Shown here: positions 40,241 through 52,100 of the stretch, one piece after another | How positions within the stretch are numbered: position 1 is the stretch's first letter | Layout of the letters: every line of letters starts with the position of its first letter | NCBI RefSeq assembly: GCF_000224145.3 | Contig: NW_004191377.1 | Coordinates: forward strand, 18,786-82,785 | Length of the DNA stretch: 64,000 bases | DNA from: Ciona intestinalis | Taxonomy: Eukaryota; Chordata; Ascidiacea; Phlebobranchia; Cionidae | Direction of reading: 5' to 3' | Notes under the pieces: model-generated | Databases searched by the model: none | Seen by the model: the letters and a program-made list of their open reading frames with translations, nothing else | What the model was told of the DNA's origin: nothing | Translations under genes and position numbers: made by a program

Positions 40241-40617
40241 GTAAATGAATGAATGGAGCTTGTTTATCCTCGCGTGGCGTGGCAACCACAGCCGTTATAA
40301 CATAGCGGTTTCGTGTGTTTTTATAGTTTATAAAATACTTACAATTTAAATTGTTGCCTATCAGATGACATGTAATATATACGGACGATTTGACTAAAAA
40401 CATTTTAATTTTCTAATATTGGAAACCGTTCTATTTCATATTGCCCACAATCGGTGCAATTATAAAGTAATAGCATGTTAATCTACGTTCCGAGTGTAAA
40501 TTAAAGTTGTTTATCGTTTTAAAGCACTCACAAGTGTTTTGCGCGTGGCGTGCTTAATAAAAGTGATGTTTATGCTGAATTTAATCTAAAATTCTCGCGG
40601 TTGTAGTGGACTGACAC

Positions 40618-40730
40618 TTAAAAACATCTGCGGATCATGAGTTTAGTATCTAGACAGTAACTTGGTCCATCATCAGCGTAAAAGAGGTTACTATCCACCA
40701 AGTTACTGTCCGAAAAACTTGGTAATCATA
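40618..40730 (-). repeat. Inverted copy of the 34845 foldback repeat
   Basis: The reverse complement carries CAGTAACTTGGTGGATAGTA, GATGATGGACCAAGTTACTG and GCAGATGTTTTTA in the same order as the 34845 copy, circularly shifted. The pair brackets the CCN gene in opposite orientations. Confidence 0.7.
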
Positions 40731-41079
40731 AAAAGTATCATTTTCATAAAATTCGCCAACAATTTTCTTAACACAGAAACGGGCAGGGTGTCTTATTTTA
40801 ACACGATCGTAGTAACTTCGCGACGTTTTTAGAAGGCGTGCGTCTCAATTATTTTAATTTCAAAACTTTAATTGGAAAAACGTCACGCGTTCTCGCTTTC
40901 ATGTCGCAGGATGCCAGGCCTTAATTGTGACATAATAATACCTCAACAGTGGTCAGTGTCTTTTACGGAAGGCACGTTTTATTTTATCACAATTATAGAA
41001 TTCGTTATCCTGTAGGGAGGTGTCGAGATATGGTTTATTTTAAAACTTGTGGCTTCAAAAAATTCTTTACATCTAAACA

Positions 41080-41172
41080 TATAGTAGGGGTNNNNNNNNN
41101 NNNNNNNNNNNNNNNNNNNNNNNNNNNNNNNNNNNNNNNNNGATCTGCTAAAGATGTCCCATCTTCCCCCAC
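41080..41172 (-). mobile_element. MITE interrupted by an assembly gap
   Basis: The left end TAGTAGGGG runs into 50 Ns (41092-41141). After the gap the right end reads AGATGTCCCATCTTCCCCCA. The gap probably reflects collapse or uncertainty in the repeat. Confidence 0.8.
41092..41141. other. Assembly gap (50 N)
   Basis: Run of 50 undetermined bases inside a MITE; the true length is unknown. Confidence 0.99.
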
Positions 41173-41254
41173 CCTATATACATGCGTCTTGATGTTGCGT
41201 GTTTCACATTTATTTTAAAATCCTATTCTAGACTAAATAGTCTACTTTTACTAA

Positions 41255-41444
41255 TTTTCGGTAATACGTGACACCTTTAGCGCTTAATATCCAAATATCC
41301 TGATCGTGTTTTAAACAATTAACAACGGTCTATGGGAGTCGTGAGGATACCGTTCTATAATTCTTTGAATGTTCCATTGTTTATTACTAAATAGGACGAG
41401 AAAACAGAATGAAAAGGCGTCCCAACTTTCCCCACCCTACTATA
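41255..41444 (+). mobile_element. MITE copy with decayed left end
   Basis: The left terminus is mutated (TAATACGTGACACCTTTAGC). The core GTTTTAAACAATTAACAACG and right end CCAACTTTCCCCACCCTACT are intact. Confidence 0.82.
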
Positions 41445-42247
41445 AAGTTTTTTTGAGATGTCTTTATGTGCGTATACATGTCTGTATGTATAGTGGGGTA
41501 AGATATAGTTACCGTTAACAAATTAAACCCCGTAAAATAGACATTTTTCTAAGTTTTCCGTGTGCAAAACTTAGCAGCATTAAGACACCTATATAGATGT
41601 AGTAAAAGCGACGAATAGTTTTCGAGTTTCCGGTTTTTCAGGCGTTTTGATTTCAGACATTATCACTTCACAATAATCCAATGTGACGTCACAAACTCAA
41701 GTGTCTTTCTGTAGTTGTGACGGACATGAATTAACTTGTCGCACTTTTCAAGTGTTTTATGACGGAGTAATCGGTTTATGTTGTAACAATGGCCATTATT
41801 AAAGTCTATACGTAATTATAACATGGGTTCCTGGGTTGTAGAAAAAATAGAGTAACGAAAGCAGATCAAAGATATAAAGTACTGTGGGGTGAGATGGCCC
41901 ATGTTTTCGTCTCATTTTCGCGGTCGTATTCGAAGAGACAAATAACCATGTATAGTACTGTGGGGTAAAATGGGTACCGTTAGCACATAATGTCGAATAC
42001 TTCCTAATCGTGTTTTAGCGCAATTAAAAATGTTATTACAGTCGTGGGGAAACAGTTATAGTTGTTCTTGGACCATCGTACACATAATTTAGTGAAAGGG
42101 CCGCGATACTTTTCACTAACTAATGTCAACTTTTAATTTTTAATAAACATTCAACGTTTCTAGTTGTGAAATATAATTTTAATTTTTAAATAATTTTTAA
42201 ATAACGCAAGATCAAAATGTTACGACACAAAAACATGCCAAAAATAA
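41445..42247. other. MITE relics and spacer
   Basis: Partial termini occur near 41490 (TAGTGGGGTAAGATATAGTT), 41880 (ACTGTGGGGTGAGATGGCCC) and 41957 (ACTGTGGGGTAAAATGGGTA). The 41880 piece mirrors 12620-12707. No gene seen. Confidence 0.6.
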
Positions 42248-42391
42248 TATAGTAAGGTGGGTTAAGATGGGACACTGTTAGCACACAATATCCAATACGG
42301 TTTTTACAAATGTTTGAATGTTCTTTGTTTACCAAATGGGTCAAGAAATTAGAATTAATAGGTGTCCCATATTACCCCACACTACTATACA
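42248..42391 (+). mobile_element. Internally deleted MITE
   Basis: Both termini are present (TAGTAAGGTGGGTTAAGATG; CCATATTACCCCACACTACT), but the central GTTTTAAACAATT block is missing, leaving ~145 bp. Confidence 0.8.
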
Positions 42392-42824
42392 TAAAAAAGT
42401 TTTAAGCAATAAACGAAAGTTTGCGGCAACCATGTCTTTGTGTATACCTGAGCCGACACACCACAACCCGCAGATTTAGAAACCTATCTTTGTCTTTCCC
42501 AAACAACATATATTTATTCAACACAACCGCAGTTTGAATCACCATCCTCAACATAAAAGATTTCCCGCAAAACTTAGATCACAAGATAAACCTGAAAATA
42601 TCAATTAACCTCGACAATCCTGGACCTTGTAACAGATGGTGTCGCGCCTTTGGTCGTCTGGGTGACATTCCTTCCATATTTGACCCGTAGTAACCCAATA
42701 ACACGTACGTAATAGCGACCTTTAGTAACCCCGCTAGCAATTTGGAGTTGAATTCGACTCTTTACCCCGGAAACCCAGGAAATAGGTACGAGGGTAAACA
42801 TTAGGGATAAATTTCCTAAAATTA

Positions 42825-43630
42825 TGAGGTGTATGAAACAGAACATCTGTTTGTAACCACTGTGGTTTCCCCGCCACGCGAGGGTAAATAAGTTACATTC
42901 ATTCAGTTATTCGGATATAGTTTTTTAGTATGTTGGGGTTAGATGGGACATACTAAAATAACGTTGTTGTATAAAGAGACGTCTAAAAAATATAGGTTTT
43001 AGTTGCCAAGTGTGTTCATCTATTCACGCAGTAGTATGCTACATATGTATGGTAGGTGGGGTACAATGGGACAGGTAGGGTGGGGTACAATGGGACAGGT
43101 TTTAGAATTTTATATTGGTATTTTCAAGAGATTTGTGATTATAACAGGGTCATGTTAATATACCCCCCATTTAAACGGACATTGGGATAAACCACTTGAA
43201 CAGACAGGTGTATTTGAACCTTTACACCTCCAATGATACCCCCCCCATGCCACGGGGTTTACAGGCAACATAATTGGTAATACCTAAGCGTACAGGAGGT
43301 TTATGAAACAGAATACACGTGGTATATAGCGACTGTCGCTGTCCCGCCATCTGCTGCGCTACTGCGCTAAAGGCCCCATCTTACCCCACCCTACTATATC
43401 TCTAATAGGCCAAGCTACACAATCTTGGCACATAGATAAGAAACGCAGCGAATTCTGTTTTTCTTTGAGAAACCGTTTTATTAGTATCATTTGTATCCAC
43501 CAATGTACAGGTTACATAACTGGTAATACGTAAGCAGGCATGAGATGAATATGAAACAAAACACCCGTGGTATAGCGACTGTCGTTGCCCGCCATGCGAG
43601 GATAAATATAAGTTGCATTCAATCATTGTT
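42825..43630 (+). mobile_element. Cluster of SINE fragments
   Basis: Three 3'-half copies: about 42828-42906 (ends TAAGTTACATTCATTCAG), about 43255-43360, and about 43505-43625 (GCCATGCGAGGATAAATATA). Between them, 43055-43100 holds a short direct duplication of GGGTGGGGTACAATGGGACA. Confidence 0.7.
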
Positions 43631-43869
43631 TTCATGTCACAAAACTAGTGTTTTTTCAGGTTAAAATCATTTATTTTTTGGGTACGAGTTTATATACTTG
43701 AAATATTGGCAAAAAATATGAAAAAATACAAAGCTTGTAGATTATTTATAAAAGGAAAAACTTTATTTAGAAATTTTTATAAGTTGGACTTAAAGCGGTA
43801 AACAGATTCGCTCACCTCCTATAAAAGCTTTAACATAGTTTTGTCTTCACACATGGCATTCCATAAGAG

Positions 43870-44060
43870 GTATATTAGGGTGCTGGGAAAGATGTGAAAC
43901 CTTTTCATTCTGTTCTCTCGTACCATTTGATAGTAAACAAAGAACTTATAAAACGGTATCCTCACGACTCCCATAGACCGTTGGTAATTGTTTAAAACAC
44001 GATCAGAATATTTGGATATTATGAGCTAAAGGTGTCCCGTCTTCCCCCACCCAACCATAT
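43870..44060 (-). mobile_element. MITE copy
   Basis: Left end TATTAGGGTGCTGGGAAAGA, right end CCCGTCTTCCCCCACCCAAC, reverse core GGTAATTGTTTAAAACACGA. Confidence 0.85.
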
Positions 44061-44889
44061 CTCCAATAGGCCAAGCTATACACAATCTTGGCACATAGAT
44101 AAAAAACGCAACAAATTCTGTTTTTTTTTAAGAAACCGTGGTAATAGCATCATTTGTCTCCACCAATGTCGCTAAAATTATCTCAAAAACGAACAAATGC
44201 CCCAGACATTCTATTCCATATGTGTGAGGTCCTGTACTAAAGTGAGCCACGCTATGGGATCTGGAATTTAGACCAGAGTTGTTTCATTGCTTCAACTTCA
44301 GTTTTAGATGTTATGTCCCTATAGTTTAACTTTAAGATAAAAGGTTTGTTTTGAAAATTCCTCTGTCAGCTCTTATACAAAGTTGACGCCGACCAGACGT
44401 TCTATTACGTAAAGGTGACGTTGGATTACGTCATCACGCGATAGGAATGACGTCATACAGATAAAATTGAGTATTGCGAGGGCGTGAACGCTCCAGGGGA
44501 TTCGAGTTCGTTGAAAAATAACAATTTCTCTGAATTCTAGATAGTTTCGGTTGTGTACAATTTATGAATTACGCCATTATTACAAACTCAAGATTTTCTC
44601 CTGTTTTAGTGCCGTGTGCAAAATCACATGTTCGGTAACTGAGGCGAAACAATCGCTATTGTTCGTCATCATTAATCATCATATTCTTCTGTGACGTCCA
44701 GTTTAGTTAAATGGAGTCTAATTATGAAAGAGAAAGGATATTATTACGTCATAATCATGACACAAAGCGTTTATCTCGTAGAATTGGAATTCGGAATTCA
44801 TTATCTTTACCTCACATGGCGTTAACGCTTACTCGAATTACTGATAATGACATAACTTACATAACAGGAATGTTATATGGAGACTTGTG

Positions 44890-45078
44890 ATATAGCAGTG
44901 TAGGAGAAGATGGGACACCTTTTCATTCTATTTTCTAGTCTCATTTGGTAGTAAACAAAGAAAATTCAAAGAATTATAAAACTTTATCCTCAAAGCTCCC
45001 ATAGACCGTTGTTAATTGTTTAAAACACGGTCAGGATATTTGAACTAAAGGTGTCCCATTTCCCCCACTCTACTACAA
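44890..45078 (-). mobile_element. MITE copy
   Basis: Left end TATAGCAGTGTAGGAGAAGA, right end CCCATTTCCCCCACTCTACT, reverse core. The spacer from 44340 to 44890 holds several CRE-like octamers and no gene. Confidence 0.85.
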
Positions 45079-45269
45079 ATTCGTATGCTACTCCATGAGT
45101 TATAGCACTGTTTGGTATATAGTGTATACAAGAGTATTTATAATTGTACCTAAAAACTCTATCTTACCTCAAAGTACTTTAAATTGTATACCAAACTAAA
45201 TATACTGATTTCAAATTTTCGAGGTAAAAGTATAAAAATTCCGCATCAAACCCCCAGGCTTTAGCACGT

Positions 45270-46280
45270 AATTACTCAGACGTTTGACAGCGAGCATAAG
45301 GTGCATTGCATTTAACACGCACGATTTTAATATAACCTGTTCTTCAAGATACTAACCCACATCCCACGTAACCAGCATATTCTAGTCCTCAAATATACTG
45401 GTATATATAATACCGGCTATTTATGGATATGCCTGTAGCCTGTATACACATATACATTTTATAAATATTTTTACAGCGGGCATTAGTTACTAGTTGCACA
45501 GTCTTTTTTTTAAGACAATGAATAGAATGTAATACAAATACATCTACAGTATTTTGTATATAAAGTGGTATAGATATTCCTACAATCCTAGATATCCTTA
45601 CGATGCTTTTAAATGTTTAGACAGCGAGCATAATTAGTGGGGTGAGGGAAGATGGGACACTTTTTCATTCTATTATCTCGTCTTATTTAGTAGTTAACAA
45701 AGAACATTCAAAGAATTATAAAACCGTATCCTCACGACTCAAAGAATTATAAAACCGTATCCTCATGGACTGTTGTTAATTGTTTTCAAACACGATCGGT
45801 ATATTTGAGTATTACGTGTTAGACTGTCCCATCTTACCCCACCCTACTAGAGGATGTCCCATCTTACCCCACCCTACTATATATTAGACTCTCAACCCTG
45901 TTTCTCAAGATACCACGTGCACTTTTTACACACCCGATGCAATATATAGTATTTTGTGCATGATGAGCTATTTAAAGATAGGCCCGCAATTATAAACTAT
46001 TTGGACGTTTAGACAGCGAGCATAAGGTATACGGTTACTTAAACCTGTATTTTCAGATTCCACCTGTTGGGTTTTACGCAACTAGTTCAATATACAACAT
46101 ACTTGTATATAATGTGCTATTTATAAGTTTGTACGTCGGGTATATCCATAATTATAGATTCTTCAATTGTTTGACAGCGAGCATAAGGTATAAGTCACAC
46201 AATCCTGTATCTCAAGATTCTACGTAGGTGTTACACAACTAATTCATCACTTTCATGTTTGTGTGTTCTAATCTCCGTGA
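45270..46280 (+). repeat. ~160-bp tandem repeat, five diverged units
   Basis: The marker GACAGCGAGCATAAGGT or a close variant recurs at about 45288, 45471 (ACAGCGGGCATTAG), 45620, 46012 and 46171. Each is followed by a CCTGT(A/T)TYTCAAGATWCTA stretch and an ACTAGTT-like motif. Spacings are about 150-185 except 45620 to 46012, where a 250-bp MITE is inserted. Confidence 0.8.
45634..45888 (-). mobile_element. MITE inside the 160-bp tandem repeat, with internal duplications
   Basis: The left end AGTGGGGTGAGGGAAGATGG directly follows the marker of one tandem unit. The phrase AAAGAATTATAAAACCGTAT is duplicated within the element, and the right terminus ATGTCCCATCTTACCCCACC occurs twice in a row, giving ~250 bp instead of ~195. 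Confidence 0.88.
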
Positions 46281-46924
46281 GTCAGGCGGTTGTGTCAAAA
46301 ATATCAAGAATTCGGACTCCGCGCGAAAACACGACATTTTTCGCAAGTTTTCGTCGTTAGTGGAGACCCCCCCTGTGACGTAACAATCCTCGCATACTTA
46401 GGTGATAATCGCGAGTTGTATGACGTCATATTAACCGCGGTGTTACGCGATTAGTTGTAACAATATTTGTGGAATGCTTTAACATAGAAATGTTGTCATT
46501 TCTGCAGATTGTAAAAGTAGAAACTATTTTTACGTAAAGTTGCGTTGTGACGTCGTAAGCGTGATTCATTTTACGTCGATCATTACACGTGACGTTTTAC
46601 GCATTATGTTCATTATTACGTCACACGTAACGATCGTCAACAAACGTCGCTTCTCCAAAGTAATTATGACGCACAATCGAAACAAGTTAATGATAATTTG
46701 CTTTGTTCGCAAACAATGGCACAATGACCAGGTTTATATACGTAACAATGTAAATTGTGTTGTAGCAACATTTTAACGACGTTTGTGACGTCATAGTTAC
46801 AGTAACTCTATAAAACTTTGGGGAACGAGCGCGTGGGTGTGTGGACCTGTGTTTCATTAACTTTTTTTATTATTTAAATGTTGCGAAATAACATTTGTAT
46901 GAATGCGTTCAACTAAATTTAGAA

Positions 46925-47127
46925 TATATAGTGGGGTGGGTGAAGATGGGACACCTTTAGCACGTAATATTTAAATATCCTGATCGTGTTTTAAACAATT
47001 AACAACGGTTTACGGGAGTCGTGAGGATATAGTTCTATAAATCTTTGAATTTTCTTTATTTACTACCAAATTAGACGAGAAAATACAATAAACAGGTGTC
47101 CCATCTTCCCCTACCCTACTATATATT
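46925..47127 (+). mobile_element. MITE copy
   Basis: Left end TAGTGGGGTGGGTGAAGATG, right end CCATCTTCCCCTACCCTACT, forward core. The preceding 46290-46900 is spacer with several TGACGT motifs; a 78-codon frame at 46540-46776 has no supporting features. Confidence 0.88.
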
Positions 47128-47334
47128 ATCGTTGAAGTTTGGGCGACTGGTGTTGGTGTCTATGAAAGGAGACGAATCATAAAAGTTTGAGAAACTCTGA
47201 TTGAGGTGCAAATATGTTTATAAATTGCGATCGAATATTAACATGGTAATTATGTGCACACGACAGTCTATGAACAAATCTAATACAAAGCAATAAACAG
47301 TTTATTAAAACTTTATAAATAATAATAAATAGGT

Positions 47335-47340
47335 TTTATT
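47335..47340 (-). promoter_or_regulatory. Poly(A) signal for the AbfB-like gene
   Basis: Reverse-strand AATAAA about 156 bases past the stop at 47496-47498. A second one is at 47301-47306. Confidence 0.5.
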
Positions 47341-47495
47341 ACACATGAGCGAGACGCTGCTGTTGCTGCGCCATACTGCCACCAAGCGACTAGATTTTTT
47401 TACATAATTAAAAAAAATGTTAATTTTGTTAAGTAGTTGTTTATATTAGGATTGAACTGTAAATATTGAAAAACTATTTTAATTGTTTTTTACAA

Positions 47496-48834
47496 TTATT
47501 CATTCTTTTGTAGTTCTAGTTGAAAAGTAACAACTTCTTCCGTCGTGTTTTCAAAATTAGCGATTATTAAACCGAATCTACCAATTGTGACGTAATAGTT
47601 TGGTATGTTGCAACATTCGTACATCACTCCTGTCTGTAATAGAATGCATTATTACGTCATAATGGTTAGTGTTTGTGTTCCTTCGTTTAAATTACATCAT
47701 CATTCAGATTACGTTGACGTTGGTTAAAACTATACTACCAAATTGGTTAGTGTGACTACCTCTTGGCTCTAGTCAGCAGGTGTTACGGGTTCGAGGCTCG
47801 ATGCTGCCCCTATTGTTAATATGTATCCTAGGGCACAACACTTCACTGTAATTGCTCTAATCCAGTGATCCCTAATGGGTTGTCTAAACTTGTCAGCCAG
47901 ATAAAAATAGCCTTCAATATAATCACTTGCAGAATTACACACGTGGTGACTTGTAAGCTGGCACAGGGTGTATGAAACAGAACTTTCGTATTATAACCAC
48001 TGTTGTGCCCCGCTACATCTTACCTCACAATAGGTACTATGACGTGGATAAAACGACACGTCATCTTTAAACCCATTCTCGTCCGCAAATTTTTCCAACA
48101 AAATTTTAAACCCCTTGTGACGTAAGAATAAATTCGTATCGCTTTGGTTTTGGAACGAAACAGCGTTCACTTCTCCATTTAAAGCTGGGATCATTAGAAA
48201 ATTCTCTCCGCCAGATGGCAGCATACGCATCCAATTTCGGTTTATGTAGATGACGTCACCATCTTGGTCTTTGCTGACGTAGCTTTTCGGTTCGTCGCAC
48301 GACGTTATTTTAAAAGGCAACCCTTAAATTACGAAAGAGTCAGGGGATTAGGGTTCACGGCTCAGTGCTGCTACCATTGTGGGCGTATGTGTCCTTGGGC
48401 AGGGTAACTTAACGCTAATTGCTCCAACCCAGTGGTCACTAATGGGTTGTCCAGATTGTAAGCCATACGTAAAAAAAAATAAAAAATCCATGAAAACAAC
48501 CACCCAAAAAGTTATGTTATAACTCCTAGAATAATTACGGCAGAATACTACTAACTTGTACATTATACTAATCCATTTAACTATTAAATATCTATGTAGT
48601 AGGATGGGGAACATGGGACACCTTTTTATTCTATTCTCGTCGCATTTGGTAGTAAACAAGGAATTTTCAAGAAATTATAAAACCGTTTCCTCACGACTTC
48701 CTATAGACCGTTGTTAATTGTTTAAAACACGATCGGTATATTTAGATATTATGTTCTAGAGGTGTCCCATCTTCTCCCACCCTACTACTATATTCATAGG
48801 ATATATTAATATATTAATTCTTACCTTCAACCAT
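47496..48834 (-). CDS. Small AbfB-like (beta-trefoil) protein
   Basis: Three exons join in frame: 48834-48825 (ATG GTT GAA G), 48322-48024, 47633-47496 (TAA); 148 residues. Exon 2 contains AVSFQNQSDTNLFLRHKGFK followed by ILLEKF, and exon 3 contains GVMYECCNIPNYYVTIG. The two look like successive trefoil repeats of the alpha-L-arabinofuranosidase B (AbfB) type, with the hydrophobic-x-S/Y-x-N ... Y-L/V-R/T pattern. In fungi this fold binds arabinose side chains; in animals it occurs as a lone sugar- or protein-binding module of unclear role. No signal peptide or membrane segment is visible, so a cytosolic protein is likely. The first exon has only 10 coding bases, but it has a strong GTAAGAAT donor and the right phase. 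Intron 2 is largely a SINE, and intron 1 holds a SINE fragment and a MITE. Family assignment is from remembered motif similarity. Confidence 0.72.
47738..48017 (+). mobile_element. Longest tRNA-derived SINE copy, in intron 2 of the AbfB-like gene
   Basis: The tRNA-like head has TTGGTTAGTGTGACTACCTC (A-box region) and GGGTTCGAGGCTCG (B box). The body follows (CAACACTTCACTGTAATTGC, ATCCAGTGATCCCTAATGGG, GGCACAGGGTGTATGAAACA). It stops about six bases short of the splice donor of the AbfB exon on the other strand. Confidence 0.85.
48345..48480 (+). mobile_element. SINE fragment (head and middle)
   Basis: GGTTCACGGCTCAGTGCTGC (decayed B box), then GTGTCCTTGGGCAGGGTAAC and CTCCAACCCAGTGGTCACTA, ending with an A-rich run at about 48473. 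Confidence 0.75.
48597..48793 (-). mobile_element. MITE copy in intron 1 of the AbfB-like gene
   Basis: Left end TAGTAGGATGGGGAACATGG, right end CCATCTTCTCCCACCCTACT, reverse core. It lies about 30 bases from the first-exon donor. Confidence 0.88.
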
Positions 48835-49099
48835 CGTGTTGTTTGTTTGAAGAATAATCGACAAATAATCGATGTTTCTTTAAATTTTGTAATTTATGCA
48901 TTTCCGTGGTTCATATCAACGTAATTGCGCGTCACAATCACAATAGCGAAGCATTTGAATTAAAACAATAAAAAAAGCGTCAGAAAACAGCGACGTAAAA
49001 TATCTTGTGTGACGTCATTGAATGCGTCAATTGTTTATTTTATGATCAAATAATCAACTGCTGGTAAACAGCGAAAATATTCAAGCAATAAACCAGAAG

Positions 49100-49105
49100 T
49101 TTATT
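49100..49105 (-). promoter_or_regulatory. Poly(A) signal for the coiled-coil CAAX gene
   Basis: Reverse-strand AATAAA only 12 bases after the stop (49118-49120), which implies a very short 3' UTR. Confidence 0.6.
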
Positions 49106-49117
49106 GTGCCGTCATAG

Positions 49118-52100
49118 TTACAGTATGACGCAACACTTCGATTGTAGTGTCGTCACTTCCACTTTCATTTGAGAAATATCTTGCCTCAAAACCTCGGATT
49201 CTTCTTTAAACTCCTGTTTTAAATTCGAGTCTCTTTCGTCCATTTTCTGTCCGATCATTTGCCGAGTCGTCCGCTCCGATTCCGCAATTTTTGCCGAAGC
49301 GACCGCTTCAACGGCCGCCATCTTGGCCACTAGTTTCTGTTCAAGGCTCCCCGTTCGCTCCTGCATGCTGGACAAAATATCTCCACATTGTTTCTGAGAG
49401 TCTTCGAGACCGACGCGGAAATCGGTTCTGATCGCGTCTTCCGCGGCCCTTATGCGTCTGTCTGCCTCGCGTTTAAAACTTTCTTCCCATTTTCGTTTTT
49501 CGGAATCAATTTTTCCGTCGATGTCCGACAGAATCTCTCTCTGGACCTAAAACGTAGCAGGTTAGTGACGTCATAATAGTGACAACGTATAAAAACTTTG
49601 ACCTATGCTCAGCCAAAGCAAAGTTCCACAACACGCATAATATATATTTTATACATCTCTTCGAAAACGTTAGTGCGAAAATCATGCTATTAAAACAATG
49701 AAGAGAATCAACAGCAAAACAACAGTCGTTAAACTCTCCATACTAACTTTGGTTAAACCGTACTGTCCTATACGAACATATAGAGTGGAAAAGAGCATTA
49801 GCTAAAAAGCGGTGTTGCTGAAGTATCAGAAAACTACATTATGACATAATAACCTTTACGTCGCGTAAGATCGCAAAGCTTATGACGTCACGGATTCTTC
49901 ACGTTATCGCATATATGACGTCATAATTACTTCAGGCATTCGTGTTTCACAACTTACAAGCGTTCCCGCTTTTTGCACAAAACCCGCACGCTGATAGCTT
50001 TATGTGTGTTGCTGTCTACAGCTTGTAGTTCTAACGTAAAGGATTGCTTGCTGGTCTGGGTTTATTGTATCAGACAAAAATATCAGACGCGTGGCCGGAA
50101 AACGACAGTCGTTATAACACGGAAGTTTAAACACCTCGTGTCAGCTGACGAGTTACCAAGTATGTTACTTTGTGGGTGATTTTTTTAGGATATTTTTAGG
50201 TATGGCTGATAATTTGGACAACCTATTAGTGACCACTGGGTTGGAGCAATTGCTGTTAAGTGTATTGCCCAAGGACACATACGCCCACAATGTTAGTTTA
50301 AAAGGTTTAGTCGGCTAAAATTTTCATTTCGAATTTTAATATGCGATCATCCGGTAAAATGATATTTATATATGTTATATGATGCCTGGTATATAAACAA
50401 GTGTGGCTTGTAACTGTATATACATATAATGTTTACATACATTATGATGTTTATATTCAGTGTTGGTTGATAGCAAGTCGCCGTGGGCATTATAGTAGAG
50501 TGGGGAAGATGGGACACTTTTAGAACATAATGTCCAAATATTCTGATCGTGTTTTAAACGATTAACAACGGCCTATGGGAGTCGTGAGGATACGGTTTTA
50601 TAACTCTTTAAATGTTCTTTGTTTACTACCAAACTGGAAGAGAAAATAGAATAAAAAAGGTGTCCCATCTCCCCCCAACCTACTATATACGAATGTACAC
50701 CACCTTTATGTGATGATAACTTACTTTAAATAAAGAACAGTTAAACTATACCCGCCTATGCAGTGATAAGGGTTACAGAAACAGTAAGTAGTAGGTTTAC
50801 GTGTTTTGGTTTAGCAACCACGATTTAATTTCAGCACTTTATTTGTATTTGACTCCAAATAGTTTATATTTCTGTAACGGATGTAGTATAGTGGGCTGGG
50901 GAAGACCGTCTTTCTTTAAATTGTTTCTTATTTGTGACGTAATTCGCATGACGTAATAAACGTGACGTCATCCTTGCAAACGGAAAACAAATGATATCGC
51001 CCACGCATTTGGGAATCCCCGTTTACGTTCACGCATTAAATATTCATCCGCTGCGTGTTTCTCCGCAATTAATCACCATGGTAACTCGGATCTATTTACA
51101 CTTGTTTAAAACAGATAGGAGGTAGGTTTTAGAAGATCCGAAGTGACATATACACGAATAAATCGAATACCAGCACAGTTTTAACGACGTTTGGTAACCC
51201 ACTGGCTTAAATCGGATAGGTGCTAGATCTTCACAACGATTGAAACGTGGGGAATAGGGGAGCATGAATTATTCAATCGACCACACACATACGATATTCC
51301 AGAATTAAATATTAATCTCAAAGATTTGAATTTCAAATCGTAATAATGCTATCTGTGACTCACAAAGGTGGTTTTGTCGTTTATACGTATGTGATATAAC
51401 ATTGTGACGTCAAAAACCGTATCTGTCATGTCATAATTTATAGTTTATGTTCTACTTTACGTAAAAAGTGTTTTCATATTAACGTTTTAAAAACCTCGTC
51501 ATATCGTCTTGACGTCACTACCTACGTAATACTTGACGTCATTTGTCCGTTGCCAAAGCAAAATGTTTAATTTGTAAAGCGTCTTGTTCAGGGACACACA
51601 TGTTCACAATGGTAGCAGCGCCGAGCCTCGAACCCATTAAACTTTACATTCATTCACTCACTACCCACCCTGCTTAACTCGGTGTTGAGAATTTTATTAA
51701 AACTGGCTTCAAATTCTTTCTGAACCCGAGCCACCCTTACATCGAAAGGTTCCCCGTTAGTAACTCTCTTCTCCACTTCTTCAACTAGTCCAGTTTCCGC
51801 CCGCTGGAGGTCGCTCTTCATCTCAGCTACGAAAGTTAAAATCCACAAATAATTTAAACCAAAAAACAAAAAAGAGTAGTTAGCCTGCTTCTGTCAAAAC
51901 GTTACGGGTTAGAGGCTTTTCGCTGCTATACCGCTGTAGGTGTGTGTGTTCTTGGGCAATACAATTATACAGTGGTCCAAAAAATTTTAGGAAAAAATGA
52001 ATTTAGCTAATTTATCCTTGAATGGCGGGACAACATCAGCCGTTATAACACAAGTGTTCTGTTTCATACAATTTGTACCAGTTAACAAGGCACCACATAG

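Noticed and set aside
46540..46776. 78-codon forward frame
   Set aside because: Spacer rich in TGACGT motifs; no recognisable domain or gene context.
48834..49118. One gene joining the coiled-coil protein to the AbfB-like domain
   Set aside because: The coiled-coil frame ends in a CAAX box and stop with AATAAA 12 bases later, and the AbfB exons have their own in-phase ATG exon at 48834.
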